From positions 1 through 51,166 of the forward strand of contig NZ_SNAA01000021.1 of NCBI RefSeq assembly GCF_004358695.1: a stretch of DNA of 51,166 bases, given 5' to 3'. Of this stretch, positions 43,152-51,098 are shown piece by piece. The notes below the pieces were generated by a model that made no database searches, was not told the origin of the DNA, and was given only the letters and a program-made list of their open reading frames with translations. Source of the stretch: Palleronia sediminis. Its GTDB lineage: Bacteria; Pseudomonadota; Alphaproteobacteria; Rhodobacterales; Rhodobacteraceae. Numbering within the stretch: position 1 is the first letter of the stretch; the number at the start of each line of letters is the position of its first letter. A program made the position numbers and the translations under genes.

Positions 43152-44753
43152 TCAGGCGTTCACGCGGCGGTCGAGCCGCCGGATCGTATCCAGCGCCGAC
43201 AGGATCGCGCCTTCCTGCCAGGCGGGAATGTGGGAACAATGCTCGCCCGCCAGCACCACGCGCCCGTCGATCTCGCAGAGCGTTTCGTAATGCTCGGCGC
43301 GCAGCTCTTCGGTCCACTGGCCGTAACATCCGAGCGTCCACGGCACGCGATGCCACGCGCAGGAGGTGCCGCTCATGTATTCGGCATCGTATTGCGGATG
43401 GATGCGGCGGCCGTATTCGCGCGCGGCGATGATCCGTTCCTCGGGGTCGAGCGCGTTGAACGTGTAGGTCCAGTTCTTTTCGGCCGTATAGGTGTCATAG
43501 GCCGCCTGCAGCACGCCCGGCCCCTTGTCGAACAGGTCGTGGGACGGATAGGCGATCTGGACGATGGGCAGGTCGGTATAGCTGATGCCGCCGACGATCC
43601 ACTCGTCCTCCTCCCAGAAACGGCGCTTGAACTCGAGCGCGACCTTGAACGCCGAGGCATAGGGCACGGCGGCGATGGCCTTTTTCTTGGCGTCGGACAC
43701 GTCGATATCCATCTGCGCCAGCACCGAAAGCGGGATCGTACAGATGCACCAGTCGGCCGTCTCCTGCAGAATGTCGTCGCCCCCCTCGCGGTCGCGATAA
43801 TGGACGGTCACGCCGTTCTCGCCCTGCTCGACCCGGACGACCTGCGAATTGAAACGGATCAGGTCGCGACATTCCCGCGTGAAGGCATCGCCGATCTTGC
43901 CCATGCCGCCGACAGGCTGAAACAGCGCGGGATGGTGGTTGTAGTGGTTGAAGGTGAAGAGATCGTTCCACAGGCCCGATTGCAGCAGCGGCGACATCGC
44001 GATCGGCGTCGACGGCTCGGCTTCGGGCATCAGCCCGCCGCCGGGCAGGACGTCCCAGCCGCGCACCTCGCCCAGCTCGTCGCTTTTGACATAGCGATAA
44101 TCCTTGTCGAGCACGCCCCAGCCCCTGAGACCCTCGAGCAGCCTCTCCTGGTCCTCGCGCGTCACGGTCTCGTCGAGCGCGCCCTGGCGCACGGATTTCG
44201 CCAGAAGCTCGGAGGTATAGCCCCGGATATCGGTCTCGACATGGCCGATCTGCTGCGGCGTGCCGCCAAAGGCCTTGGAGTTGTGGAGATAGGCCTTTTC
44301 GTTCTTCATGATGAACGGCTCGAGCGCGACCCCCAGCTTGCGGCAGTAATCGAACACCGCGTAGTGATGGATCGGCAGGCGCCACGGGCCGGGGTTGAGA
44401 TAACCGGTCTCGAAATCGCAGGTCACTTCGGCGCCGCCGAGCTCGGTAAAGCGATCGCCGCCCTTGATGGTCCAGCAGCGCCCGCCGCCCCGGTCCTGGT
44501 ACTCCAGAACCTTCACGTTGTAGCCCGCCTGCCGCATCTCGTAGGCGGCCGTCAGCCCGGCCAGCCCCGCGCCCAGGATCACGACGCTTTCGCCGTTGCG
44601 CGCGCCTGCAAGCGGCGGCGGCTTGCCCGTGTAATCCGAGGTCGCGGCGAACCCCATCGAGGTCATCGCCTGATACATCGCAGCCGACCCCGCGGACGTT
44701 CCGATCATCGCGAGCAGCTGCCGGCGGGTGGGCATCGTGATGGGCATGGTCAT
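43152..44753 (-). CDS. Tat-exported flavin monoamine oxidase family protein
   Basis: A 533-aa FAD enzyme of the flavin amine oxidase / L-amino-acid oxidase class. The N-terminus carries a twin-arginine signal (TRRQLLAMIGTSAG at about 9-22, hydrophobic to about 36), so the FAD-loaded protein is exported. The Rossmann FAD motif VVILGAGLAGLTAAYEMRQAG is at about 57-77, with GGRCWTIKGG near 89-98. The C-terminal FAD segment VVLAGEHCSHIPAWQEGA lies near 503-520. The start has a strong AAAGGAG and overlaps the triheme cytochrome stop as ATGA. With cytochrome partners it probably acts as a dehydrogenase rather than an O2-using oxidase. Confidence 0.92.
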   Translation of the reverse strand: MTMPITMPTRRQLLAMIGTSAGSAAMYQAMTSMGFAATSDYTGKPPPLAGARNGESVVILGAGLAGLTAAYEMRQAGYNVKVLEYQDRGGGRCWTIKGGDRFTELGGAEVTCDFETGYLNPGPWRLPIHHYAVFDYCRKLGVALEPFIMKNEKAYLHNSKAFGGTPQQIGHVETDIRGYTSELLAKSVRQGALDETVTREDQERLLEGLRGWGVLDKDYRYVKSDELGEVRGWDVLPGGGLMPEAEPSTPIAMSPLLQSGLWNDLFTFNHYNHHPALFQPVGGMGKIGDAFTRECRDLIRFNSQVVRVEQGENGVTVHYRDREGGDDILQETADWCICTIPLSVLAQMDIDVSDAKKKAIAAVPYASAFKVALEFKRRFWEEDEWIVGGISYTDLPIVQIAYPSHDLFDKGPGVLQAAYDTYTAEKNWTYTFNALDPEERIIAAREYGRRIHPQYDAEYMSGTSCAWHRVPWTLGCYGQWTEELRAEHYETLCEIDGRVVLAGEHCSHIPAWQEGAILSALDTIRRLDRRVNA

Positions 44754-46201
44754 GCTCCGCTCCTTTCGCCCCGCCCATAGCGGGACCAGACAAGCCAACC
44801 CAGCGCGGCGAGCCCGATCAGCACGAGCGCAATCGCGATCCAGGCCAGGGTGGCGGCGTATTCGATGTAGAAGGGCAGATCCTGCACCGGGTTCAGGATC
44901 GCGTTCACGTCCTCGGCGGCCAGATCGCTGGTCTCGAAGCCGCCGAACTCGGTGCGGACATAGTTGGCCAGCTCGGCGATCTGCGGGTCGGTGAGATCAC
45001 CGCGCAGCGCCGGCATGGGCGGGGCGCGATAGAGCATCTCGTGCTGCACGCCGTTGGCGATGACCTGCACAAGGTTGGTCGCATCGGCCCGGCGGATCGT
45101 CGCGCTGTCCTGAAGCGGCGGGTAATAGGCCGGGGCCTGCCCCTGCCCGTCGACCCCGTGGCACGAGGCGCAGGTCTCGACATAGAGCCGCGCGGTGCCG
45201 GTCACGCCGTCATCCGCAAGCGCCCGCGTCATGTCTTCGCGGATCGAGCCGAACTCGTGCGCGTATTCGGGACGCTCGGCCGCGGGCAGGACGATGGGCC
45301 GCTCCTGGCCCGGCGTCGGCAGCGTCGGGACGGATTTCAGATAGGCGCCGATCGCCATCAGGTCGTCATCGTCGAGATGGCGGGTCGAGAAATGCACCAC
45401 CTCGGCCATCGGACCGGCGGCCTGCACGACATCCATCGCCTGCCCGGTCCGCAGGTAATCGGCGATATCCGCGACCTCCCAATGGCCCAGGCCGCCATTG
45501 TCGGCCGGGGTGATGTTGGGCGCGATCCATCCCCTGATCTTCGCCCCGCCGAGATACTGGTCGTCTTGCGGGATCATCAGTCCGTTGCGGGGCGTATGGC
45601 AGGCGCCGCAATGGCCCAGCACGTCGACAAGGTAGGCACCGCGCGCAAGCTGCGGGTCCTGCGGCCATGTGCGGTCATCGAGCGCCAGCGCGTTCCAGAC
45701 CCGCATCGAGAGGCGGACGTTGAACGGGAACGGCAGATCGGTCTCGGCCTCGGGGGCGCGCTCCACCGGCTCGACCGTCTGCATATAGGCCCAGAGCGCG
45801 GCAATATCTTCGTCCGGCATGTCGCGGTAATAGGCATAGGGCATGGCGGGGTAGAGCATATGATCGGGCGACCGGCCGTCGCGCAGCACCGCGCGGAAAT
45901 CGGCAAGGTCGTAATCGCCGATGCCGTATTCGTCCGAAGGCGTGATGTTGGGCGCCACGATATCGCCCAGCGGCGTCTCGATGGGCTTTCCCCCGGCATA
46001 GGCCGTGCCGTCGGGGCCGATATGGCAGGACATGCAGTCGGCCGCGCGGGCGAGGTATGCGCCGCGCTCGATCTCGGTCGGGCCCTCGGCCTCGACGGTC
46101 TCGAGCCAGGCCGCTTCGGATTGGGTCTGTGCGGCGGCGGGTGCGACGGGCCCCAGTGCCAGGATCCCGACCAACAGTGATTTCCCGATACATGACCGCA
46201 T
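44750..46201 (-). CDS. triheme membrane-anchored cytochrome c
   Basis: A 483-aa cytochrome with three CXXCH sites: CMSCH (56-60), CGACH (198-202) and CASCH (344-348). Each lies in a separate class I-like domain, as in the cytochrome subunits of membrane-bound alcohol, gluconate and sugar dehydrogenases. A Sec signal peptide is at about 1-24, and a C-terminal membrane helix (about 445-468, LAWIAIALVLIGLAALGWLVW) anchors it with a short basic cytoplasmic tail. The Met at 46201 opens the signal peptide. It is the first gene of the operon and should pass electrons from the flavoenzyme to quinone or the monoheme cytochrome. Confidence 0.93.
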   Translation of the reverse strand: MRSCIGKSLLVGILALGPVAPAAAQTQSEAAWLETVEAEGPTEIERGAYLARAADCMSCHIGPDGTAYAGGKPIETPLGDIVAPNITPSDEYGIGDYDLADFRAVLRDGRSPDHMLYPAMPYAYYRDMPDEDIAALWAYMQTVEPVERAPEAETDLPFPFNVRLSMRVWNALALDDRTWPQDPQLARGAYLVDVLGHCGACHTPRNGLMIPQDDQYLGGAKIRGWIAPNITPADNGGLGHWEVADIADYLRTGQAMDVVQAAGPMAEVVHFSTRHLDDDDLMAIGAYLKSVPTLPTPGQERPIVLPAAERPEYAHEFGSIREDMTRALADDGVTGTARLYVETCASCHGVDGQGQAPAYYPPLQDSATIRRADATNLVQVIANGVQHEMLYRAPPMPALRGDLTDPQIAELANYVRTEFGGFETSDLAAEDVNAILNPVQDLPFYIEYAATLAWIAIALVLIGLAALGWLVWSRYGRGERSGA

Positions 46202-46436
46202 GACGCACCACCCGCTTTCACGTTCCACCGTCCGACCCGACGCCTGTACCGTCCGGCCCTGTCCCAAAGAGAAGCCTCGGAAGAGTGGGGCGGTTCCACC
46301 GCCCCGCGACAATCTGTCAGGAAGGGTCAGATCGGCAGGCGGATCGCGGCGCGGCTTTCGTTCGCCGGGCACCGCCCTATCTGATCGCACTCAAGCTGGC
46401 GCAACCGACCGGCCCGACCGCATGACGGAGCTTTCC
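46202..46436. promoter_or_regulatory. divergent promoter region of the cytochrome operon
   Basis: A 235-bp gap upstream of the triheme cytochrome operon and of the small GNAT gene. A perfect 8-bp inverted repeat GGGGCGGT/ACCGCCCC with a 3-nt spacer lies at 46287-46305, well placed for a repressor or activator. No known regulatory motif (FnrL, PpsR) was recognised. Confidence 0.45.
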
Positions 46437-46730
46437 ATGACGACCGATATCGCCATCACCCGCGACGTGACCGAAACCAAGGGCCGTTACACGGCGACGG
46501 TGGACGGGCACGAGGCCGAGATGACCTATTCCCGCGCCGGTCCACAGACGATCATCATCGACCATACGGCCGTGCCGGATGCCCTGCGCGGGCGCGGCGT
46601 CGGACAGGCGCTCGTGCAGCGCGGCGTCGAGGATGCCCGCGCCGAAGGGCGCAGGATCGTCCCGCTGTGCCCCTTTGCCAAGGCGCAGATCGACCGGCAT
46701 CCCGAATGGCAGGATGTCCTGGCGGAGTGA
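46437..46730 (+). CDS. small GNAT-type N-acetyltransferase (YjdJ/NATD1-like)
   Basis: A 97-aa minimal GNAT fold. It contains AEMTYSRAG near 26-34, the strand TIIIDHTAVPDALRGRGVGQ with the acetyl-CoA loop (about 37-56), and a C-terminal CPFAKAQIDRHPEWQDVL typical of the YjdJ/NATD1 family. No substrate is established for such proteins. ACGGAG lies 6 nt before the chosen ATG; an ATG at 46422 has no ribosome binding site. Divergent from the cytochrome operon. Confidence 0.9.
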   Translation: MTTDIAITRDVTETKGRYTATVDGHEAEMTYSRAGPQTIIIDHTAVPDALRGRGVGQALVQRGVEDARAEGRRIVPLCPFAKAQIDRHPEWQDVLAE

Positions 46731-46760
46731 CGCAGGCCCGGCGCACGCCGCCCGCGCCGC

Positions 46761-48209
46761 TCACATGAGGGGCGAGATCAGCCGGGCGGCCGAATCGCGC
46801 AGGCGCCGCAGCGGCGGCGACGCGCGATACGCGGCGGCGTCGAACGCGAGGCACAAGTTGCGGTCCGCGTCAAAGGCGGCCTCGAGCTCGGCCGCCACCC
46901 CCGCATCGTAGATCAGCGCGTTCAGCTCGTAATTGATCGAGAACGACCGGATGTCCCAGTTGCCCGAGCCGACCGACGCGATCTCGCCGTCGACGGTCAC
47001 GGTCTTGGCGTGCAGATAGCCGCCCTGGTAGAGCAGCACCTCGACCCCGGCCTCGGCGGCCTCGGCCTTGAAGGTATTGGCGGCCCAGTAGGGCAGATAC
47101 TGGCCCGGCCCCTCGGCCGAGATCATCACCGACACGTCGATCCCGGCCAGCGCCGCGGCCTTGAGCGCCTCCATCACCGTCTCGTCTAAGATGAAGAACG
47201 GCGTCTGCACCCGCACACGGCGGCGCGCGCCCACAATCATCGCGAAATATTGCTGCCGCACCGCCCGCCATTGGGAATCGGGCCCCGACAGGCAAAGCTG
47301 CACCGGCAGCCCGTCTTGCGGGCCATCGGCGAGGGCGGGGAAATAGTCCGGCCCGAGGATCTGTTCGCGGGTCGCGTTCGACCAGTCGATCGCGAAAACG
47401 CCCTGAAGGGCCAGCACGGCCGCCCCTTCGAGCCGCAGATGCGTGTCGCGCCAATGGTCGAAGCGCGGCCCCGGATCGAAATGCTGGTCCCCGATGTTCA
47501 GCCCACCGGTATAGCCCACGCGCCCGTCGATCACCGCGATCTTGCGGTGGTTGCGATACGAGATCGTGTGCACCCGCCACAGCGGCGAATAGGGCCGCGC
47601 GTCGATGCCCTTGTCGCGCAGCGCGCGCCGCCGGAAGGGGCCGAACCGGCCGATGGAGCCGACAGGATCGTAGAGCAGGCGAACCTCGACCCCCGCCGCC
47701 GCGCGCTCGGCCAGGATCGCCTCGAACTCGGCACTGACGCCGTCGTTTTCCCAGATGTAGTATTGCAGGTGGATGCTCGACCGCGCCGCGCGCAGGTCGT
47801 CCATCAGCCGCGGGTATTTCCCGGACGCGTTCTGAAGGATCTCGACCCGGTTCGACAGGCTGACATAGACCTGAGCGCTGGAATAGACGAGCCGCGCCAG
47901 CCGAACCCGTGGAAAGGGCCGCGTCGCCAGATCCTCGAGGGCGCGTTCGTGCTCGGCCTCGACCCGGTCGAGCGATTGCGCCAGATGGCCGGGCAGGTCG
48001 TGCCGCGTCAGGGTCCGCGTGCGCCCGACGCCGCCCCGCATCCGGCCGAAGAGGATGTAGAGCACCGGCGCCAGCACCGGCAGCGTGATGAACAGGAACA
48101 GCCAGGCAAAGCTCGATTGCGGGCGCCGGTTCTCGGACACGATGAATACCGTGGCGGCCGCCACATAGACGGTCGCGGCAATCGACAGGAGGCTGGCAAG
48201 ATCGGGCAT
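46761..48209 (-). CDS. cls: cardiolipin synthase (phospholipase D family)
   Basis: A 482-aa membrane-bound enzyme making cardiolipin from phosphatidylglycerol. Two N-terminal helices (about 4-22 and 34-54) precede two PLD domains, each with an HKD motif: NHRKIAVIDGRVGYTGG near 228-244 and HAKTVTVDGEIASVGSGNWDIRS near 409-431. GRMRGGVGR after the second helix is typical. TGCGGAG precedes the ATG, and a small perfect stem (48221-48235) lies in the leader. It acts downstream of PgsA, encoded elsewhere in the window. Confidence 0.95.
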   Translation of the reverse strand: MPDLASLLSIAATVYVAAATVFIVSENRRPQSSFAWLFLFITLPVLAPVLYILFGRMRGGVGRTRTLTRHDLPGHLAQSLDRVEAEHERALEDLATRPFPRVRLARLVYSSAQVYVSLSNRVEILQNASGKYPRLMDDLRAARSSIHLQYYIWENDGVSAEFEAILAERAAAGVEVRLLYDPVGSIGRFGPFRRRALRDKGIDARPYSPLWRVHTISYRNHRKIAVIDGRVGYTGGLNIGDQHFDPGPRFDHWRDTHLRLEGAAVLALQGVFAIDWSNATREQILGPDYFPALADGPQDGLPVQLCLSGPDSQWRAVRQQYFAMIVGARRRVRVQTPFFILDETVMEALKAAALAGIDVSVMISAEGPGQYLPYWAANTFKAEAAEAGVEVLLYQGGYLHAKTVTVDGEIASVGSGNWDIRSFSINYELNALIYDAGVAAELEAAFDADRNLCLAFDAAAYRASPPLRRLRDSAARLISPLM

Positions 48210-48220
48210 GATACTCCGCA

Positions 48221-48235
48221 GGTGGCCGGGCCACC
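48221..48235 (-). other. small inverted repeat in cls leader
   Basis: GGTGGC-CGG-GCCACC is a perfect 6-bp stem with a 3-nt spacer, 11 bp upstream of the cls start and next to its ribosome binding site. It could weakly modulate translation or bind a regulator. No family is recognised. Confidence 0.3.
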
Positions 48236-48330
48236 GGTGAAACGAATGGCCGCCCGCCGATACTGGACGACCTGTGCCGCGACTTCACGCCTTTCCGGGG
48301 CGGCGCGGCCAAGCGATGCAGGGGCGCCGC

Positions 48331-49617
48331 TCAGGCCCCCAGGATCAGGGTCGCGATCGAGAAATAGACCAGCACCCCGACCCCGTCCGAGATCGTCGTG
48401 ACCAGCGGCCCGCTGGCCGTCGCCGGATCGAGGTTGAACCGGCTCAGCAGGAACGGCAGCGACATGCCGACCAGCGATCCGATCAGCACCAGCACCGTCA
48501 TGGTCAGGCCGACCACCACGGCGACCTCGGCCCCGCCGCGCCAGATCCCGATGGGGGCCACCACCACCGCCATCGTCAGGCCCAGCGCCGCGGCGACGGC
48601 GAGTTCGCGCGCGATCAGGTCGCGCCAGTCCTTCATCGCGACATCGCCCGTGGCCAGCGCCCGCACCATGAGCGTCGCCGATTGCGAGACCGCATTGCCG
48701 CTGCTGTCGATGAGCAGCGGCAGGAAGAATACGAGCGACACGTAGGCAAGGATCATCTCTTCGAAATAGGCGATCCCAGCCCCGGAAAAGAGGTTGCCGA
48801 ACACCAGAAGCGCCAGCCACACGACACGCTTGCGATACAGCAGCCCGATCCCCGCCTGCCTGAGGTTCTCGGCAAAGGGCAGCACGGTCGAGCTCTTGTG
48901 GAAATCCTCGGTCGTCTCGGCCACCAGCGCATCGGCGGCGTCGTCATGGGTCACGATCCCCAGCAGCAGGCCGCCCTCGTCGACAACCGGAAGCGCCGGC
49001 AGGTCATAGCGCGCGATCAGGCGCCCGGCCTCCTCGCGGCTGGCGTCGGGATGGATCGTGACGGGCGCCGCGTCCATCAGCTCGCCCAGCGGCGCGTCGT
49101 CCGAGGCGAGGATGAGATCGCGCAGCGTGACGACCCCGACGAGCCGCCCGGCGTCGAGGACGTGGAACCGGTGCATCGCGGGCTCTTCGGGGGCCTCGCG
49201 CCGCAGCGCATCGAGCGCGTCGAGCGCGGTGGCCCCGGCGCCCAGCGACGCGCAGCCGGTCGTCATGATCGACCCGGCCGTGCCCTCGGCATGGGCGGCG
49301 AGCCGGGCGATATCCTCGCGCTCGGGCGGCGCGAGATCGGCCAGCAGTCGGCCCTGCGTGTCGTCGGCGAGCAGGTTGAACAGATCGGCGCGGTCGTCGG
49401 CATCCATACCGGTCACGATCTCGGCCAGCGCGCCCCGATCCATCCGCTGGGCCAGCTCGACCTGAAGGCGTGGCGCGAGATAGGCAAAGACCGCGGCCCG
49501 CCGGTCGAGCGAAAGCCGCGCGAGACGGTCGAGGATCTCGTCGCGGCCGAGCGTGCCCAGCCGCACCGCCTCGTCCACCGCATGCGCGGGGGCGGACCCC
49601 GTTGCGATATCGTCCAT
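48331..49617 (-). CDS. mgtE: magnesium transporter MgtE
   Basis: A 428-aa Mg2+ channel. The N-terminal superhelical domain spans about 1-115. Two CBS domains follow (about 120-240), with LRDLILASDDAP near 152-163 and HDDAADALVAETTEDFHK in the second. The C-terminal pore domain has five membrane helices (about 265-428), including SSGNAVSQSATLMVRALATGD, which carries the conserved pore segment. The acidic C-terminal Asp of the selectivity site is expected in NLDPATASGPLVTTISDG near 395-412. A structured 114-bp leader precedes it, and it may be cotranscribed with the small gene upstream. Confidence 0.95.
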   Translation of the reverse strand: MDDIATGSAPAHAVDEAVRLGTLGRDEILDRLARLSLDRRAAVFAYLAPRLQVELAQRMDRGALAEIVTGMDADDRADLFNLLADDTQGRLLADLAPPEREDIARLAAHAEGTAGSIMTTGCASLGAGATALDALDALRREAPEEPAMHRFHVLDAGRLVGVVTLRDLILASDDAPLGELMDAAPVTIHPDASREEAGRLIARYDLPALPVVDEGGLLLGIVTHDDAADALVAETTEDFHKSSTVLPFAENLRQAGIGLLYRKRVVWLALLVFGNLFSGAGIAYFEEMILAYVSLVFFLPLLIDSSGNAVSQSATLMVRALATGDVAMKDWRDLIARELAVAAALGLTMAVVVAPIGIWRGGAEVAVVVGLTMTVLVLIGSLVGMSLPFLLSRFNLDPATASGPLVTTISDGVGVLVYFSIATLILGA

Positions 49618-49659
49618 GGTGATCGCCCCTTTCGCGAAACCGGCTCAAGTCCCTCTTTT

Positions 49660-49687
49660 GGGGCGGGGCGGCGTCCGGTCCCGCCCC
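49660..49687. other. hairpin in the mgtE leader
   Basis: GGGGCGGG (49660-49667) and CCCGCCCC (49680-49687) pair perfectly around a 12-nt loop, 43 bp upstream of the mgtE start. A run of four A residues, not T, follows on the minus strand. It could be a partial terminator after the 72-aa gene or part of an Mg-responsive leader. Confidence 0.4.
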
Positions 49688-49731
49688 GTGCGGCCCCGGC
49701 GCCAACCGGGCGTAGGCCTGACGCGCGGCTC

Positions 49732-49950
49732 TCAGGCCGGGCCGGTGCCCTCCCGCAACGCGGCGAGCGCCTTCTTGATCCGCTTGAGCAGGTCGGCCTC
49801 GACCTCGCCGCCCATCCCCTCGCCCGAGGCGCGCAGATAGGCCGACTTGTCGTCGCGCCATTGCTCGAGCAGGCGGATCCTCTGCGATCGGTCGAGGGAC
49901 TCGTCGTGCAGGATCTCTTCGGGTGTTTCGTATGTTCCGTGATAGGCCAT
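49732..49950 (-). CDS. small hypothetical protein upstream of mgtE
   Basis: A 72-aa, highly charged, soluble protein beginning MAYHGTYETPEEILHDESLD and rich in Arg, Glu and Lys, with no membrane segment or cysteines. The pattern of alternating charged helices (about 9-35 and 47-65) suggests a small helical protein. No domain name can be given. AGGAGGT lies about 5-11 nt before the ATG, a strong ribosome binding site. It is followed by mgtE on the same strand after 114 bp. Confidence 0.8.
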   Translation of the reverse strand: MAYHGTYETPEEILHDESLDRSQRIRLLEQWRDDKSAYLRASGEGMGGEVEADLLKRIKKALAALREGTGPA

Positions 49951-50058
49951 GGCGACCTCCTGCTTTTGCGACAGGGGTCAAGATAGGGGGCGCGGGGCCT
50001 GCGTCGATACGGGGGCGCGGGGGGCCTTCGACAGCCCGTTCTCGAAAGGAGCCGCGAC

Positions 50059-50892
50059 ATGCTGTTCGTCATGGGGGCCACGGGCCGGATGGGCGGGGCG
50101 GTGATCCGCCACGCCGAAAGGCCGGTGCGTGCCGCCTCGCGCTCGGGTCGCCCGGTGGCGGGCGCCGCGCAGACCGCGCGGTTCGATCTCGACGATGCCG
50201 GGGGCTTTTCGGCGGCCCTGTCCGGGTGCGACGCGCTATTCGTCATGCGCCCGCCGCCCGCGACGACGCGCGCCCCGTTCGACCGCCTGATGGCGGCGGC
50301 GCGCGCGGCGGGGGTCGGCCATGTAATCTGCGCGTCGGTCTACGGGGCGGATCGGTCGCGCGTCCTGCCGCATCGCCATATGGAGGCCGCGGTCCGCGAT
50401 AGCGGCCTTGCCCACAGCTTTCTCCGGCCGGCCGATTTCATGCAGAACCTCGCCGATATCCACGGCCCCGCGATCCGCGACACGGACGAGATCGCGGTGC
50501 CCACGGGCGCGGGGCGGTCGGCCTTTGTCGACGTGGACGATATCGGGGCAGCGGCGGCGGCGATCCTGCGCGATCCCGGCGCGCATGACGGGCGTGGCTA
50601 CGCACTGACGGGTCCCGCCGCGCTGAGTTTCGGCGATGTCGCGGCCATCCTCTCCGACGTGCTCGGGCGGCCCATCCGCCACCGCCGCGTGTCGCTGCCG
50701 GGCTTTGTCGCGGGCCAGGTTCGATCCGGGCGCGCGATGCCGATGGCGCTGGTCATGGGGGCGCTCTACACCGTTCAGCGGATGGGCCGCGCCGCGCCGG
50801 TGCTGCCCGACCTCGCGCGCCTCCTGGGGCGCCCGCCCACCGATCTGGCCAGCTATGCCCGGCGTGAAAGGTCGGCCTTCCTGCGCGGGTGA
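50059..50892 (+). CDS. NmrA-type NAD(P)-binding oxidoreductase
   Basis: A 277-aa atypical SDR of the NmrA/QOR2 family. The nucleotide-binding motif is MGATGRMGGAVIRH at about 5-18, with RSGR following strand 2 at about 28-31. VICASVYGADRS lies near 90-101, and FLRPADFMQNLADI near 121-134. Such proteins sense redox cofactors or reduce quinones and isoflavone-like compounds; the role here is unknown. GAAAGGAG precedes the ATG. Divergent from the 72-aa gene. Confidence 0.88.
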   Translation: MLFVMGATGRMGGAVIRHAERPVRAASRSGRPVAGAAQTARFDLDDAGGFSAALSGCDALFVMRPPPATTRAPFDRLMAAARAAGVGHVICASVYGADRSRVLPHRHMEAAVRDSGLAHSFLRPADFMQNLADIHGPAIRDTDEIAVPTGAGRSAFVDVDDIGAAAAAILRDPGAHDGRGYALTGPAALSFGDVAAILSDVLGRPIRHRRVSLPGFVAGQVRSGRAMPMALVMGALYTVQRMGRAAPVLPDLARLLGRPPTDLASYARRERSAFLRG

Positions 50893-50909
50893 TCCGCGGC
50901 GCGGCGCCG

Positions 50910-51098
50910 TCAGGCGGGGGCGAGGCCCCGGACCCCCCAAAGCAGCGCGGCAAAGCGGTCGGGGCCGCTGCTGGGCGTCTCGTCGTCGCGCAGGATCGGC
51001 GCCGCGGTGTTGTCGGATTTGCGGGGCGGCGAGCCGGTGATCGCGCCCGGAAGTTCGACACTTCCGGGGGTGATTTTCGGCTGCTGCGCATCGGCCAA
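50910..51098 (-). CDS. putative small protein at the right edge
   Basis: A 62-aa frame opening with TTG (MADAQQPKITPG) and ending RGLAPA. It has strong GC3 bias, is Pro/Asp-rich in the middle, and has no membrane segment or known motif. No convincing Shine-Dalgarno is seen, so the start is uncertain. The region beyond 51100 becomes richer in A and T, like a promoter. The frame is the best explanation for the otherwise empty 274 bp at the right edge, but it is not recognised. Confidence 0.4.
   Translation of the reverse strand: MADAQQPKITPGSVELPGAITGSPPRKSDNTAAPILRDDETPSSGPDRFAALLWGVRGLAPA

Noticed and set aside
48274-49986. 570-codon open frame antisense to mgtE and the small upstream gene
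   Set aside because: The opposite strand encodes MgtE with all domains intact; this frame is only the complement of its codon bias.
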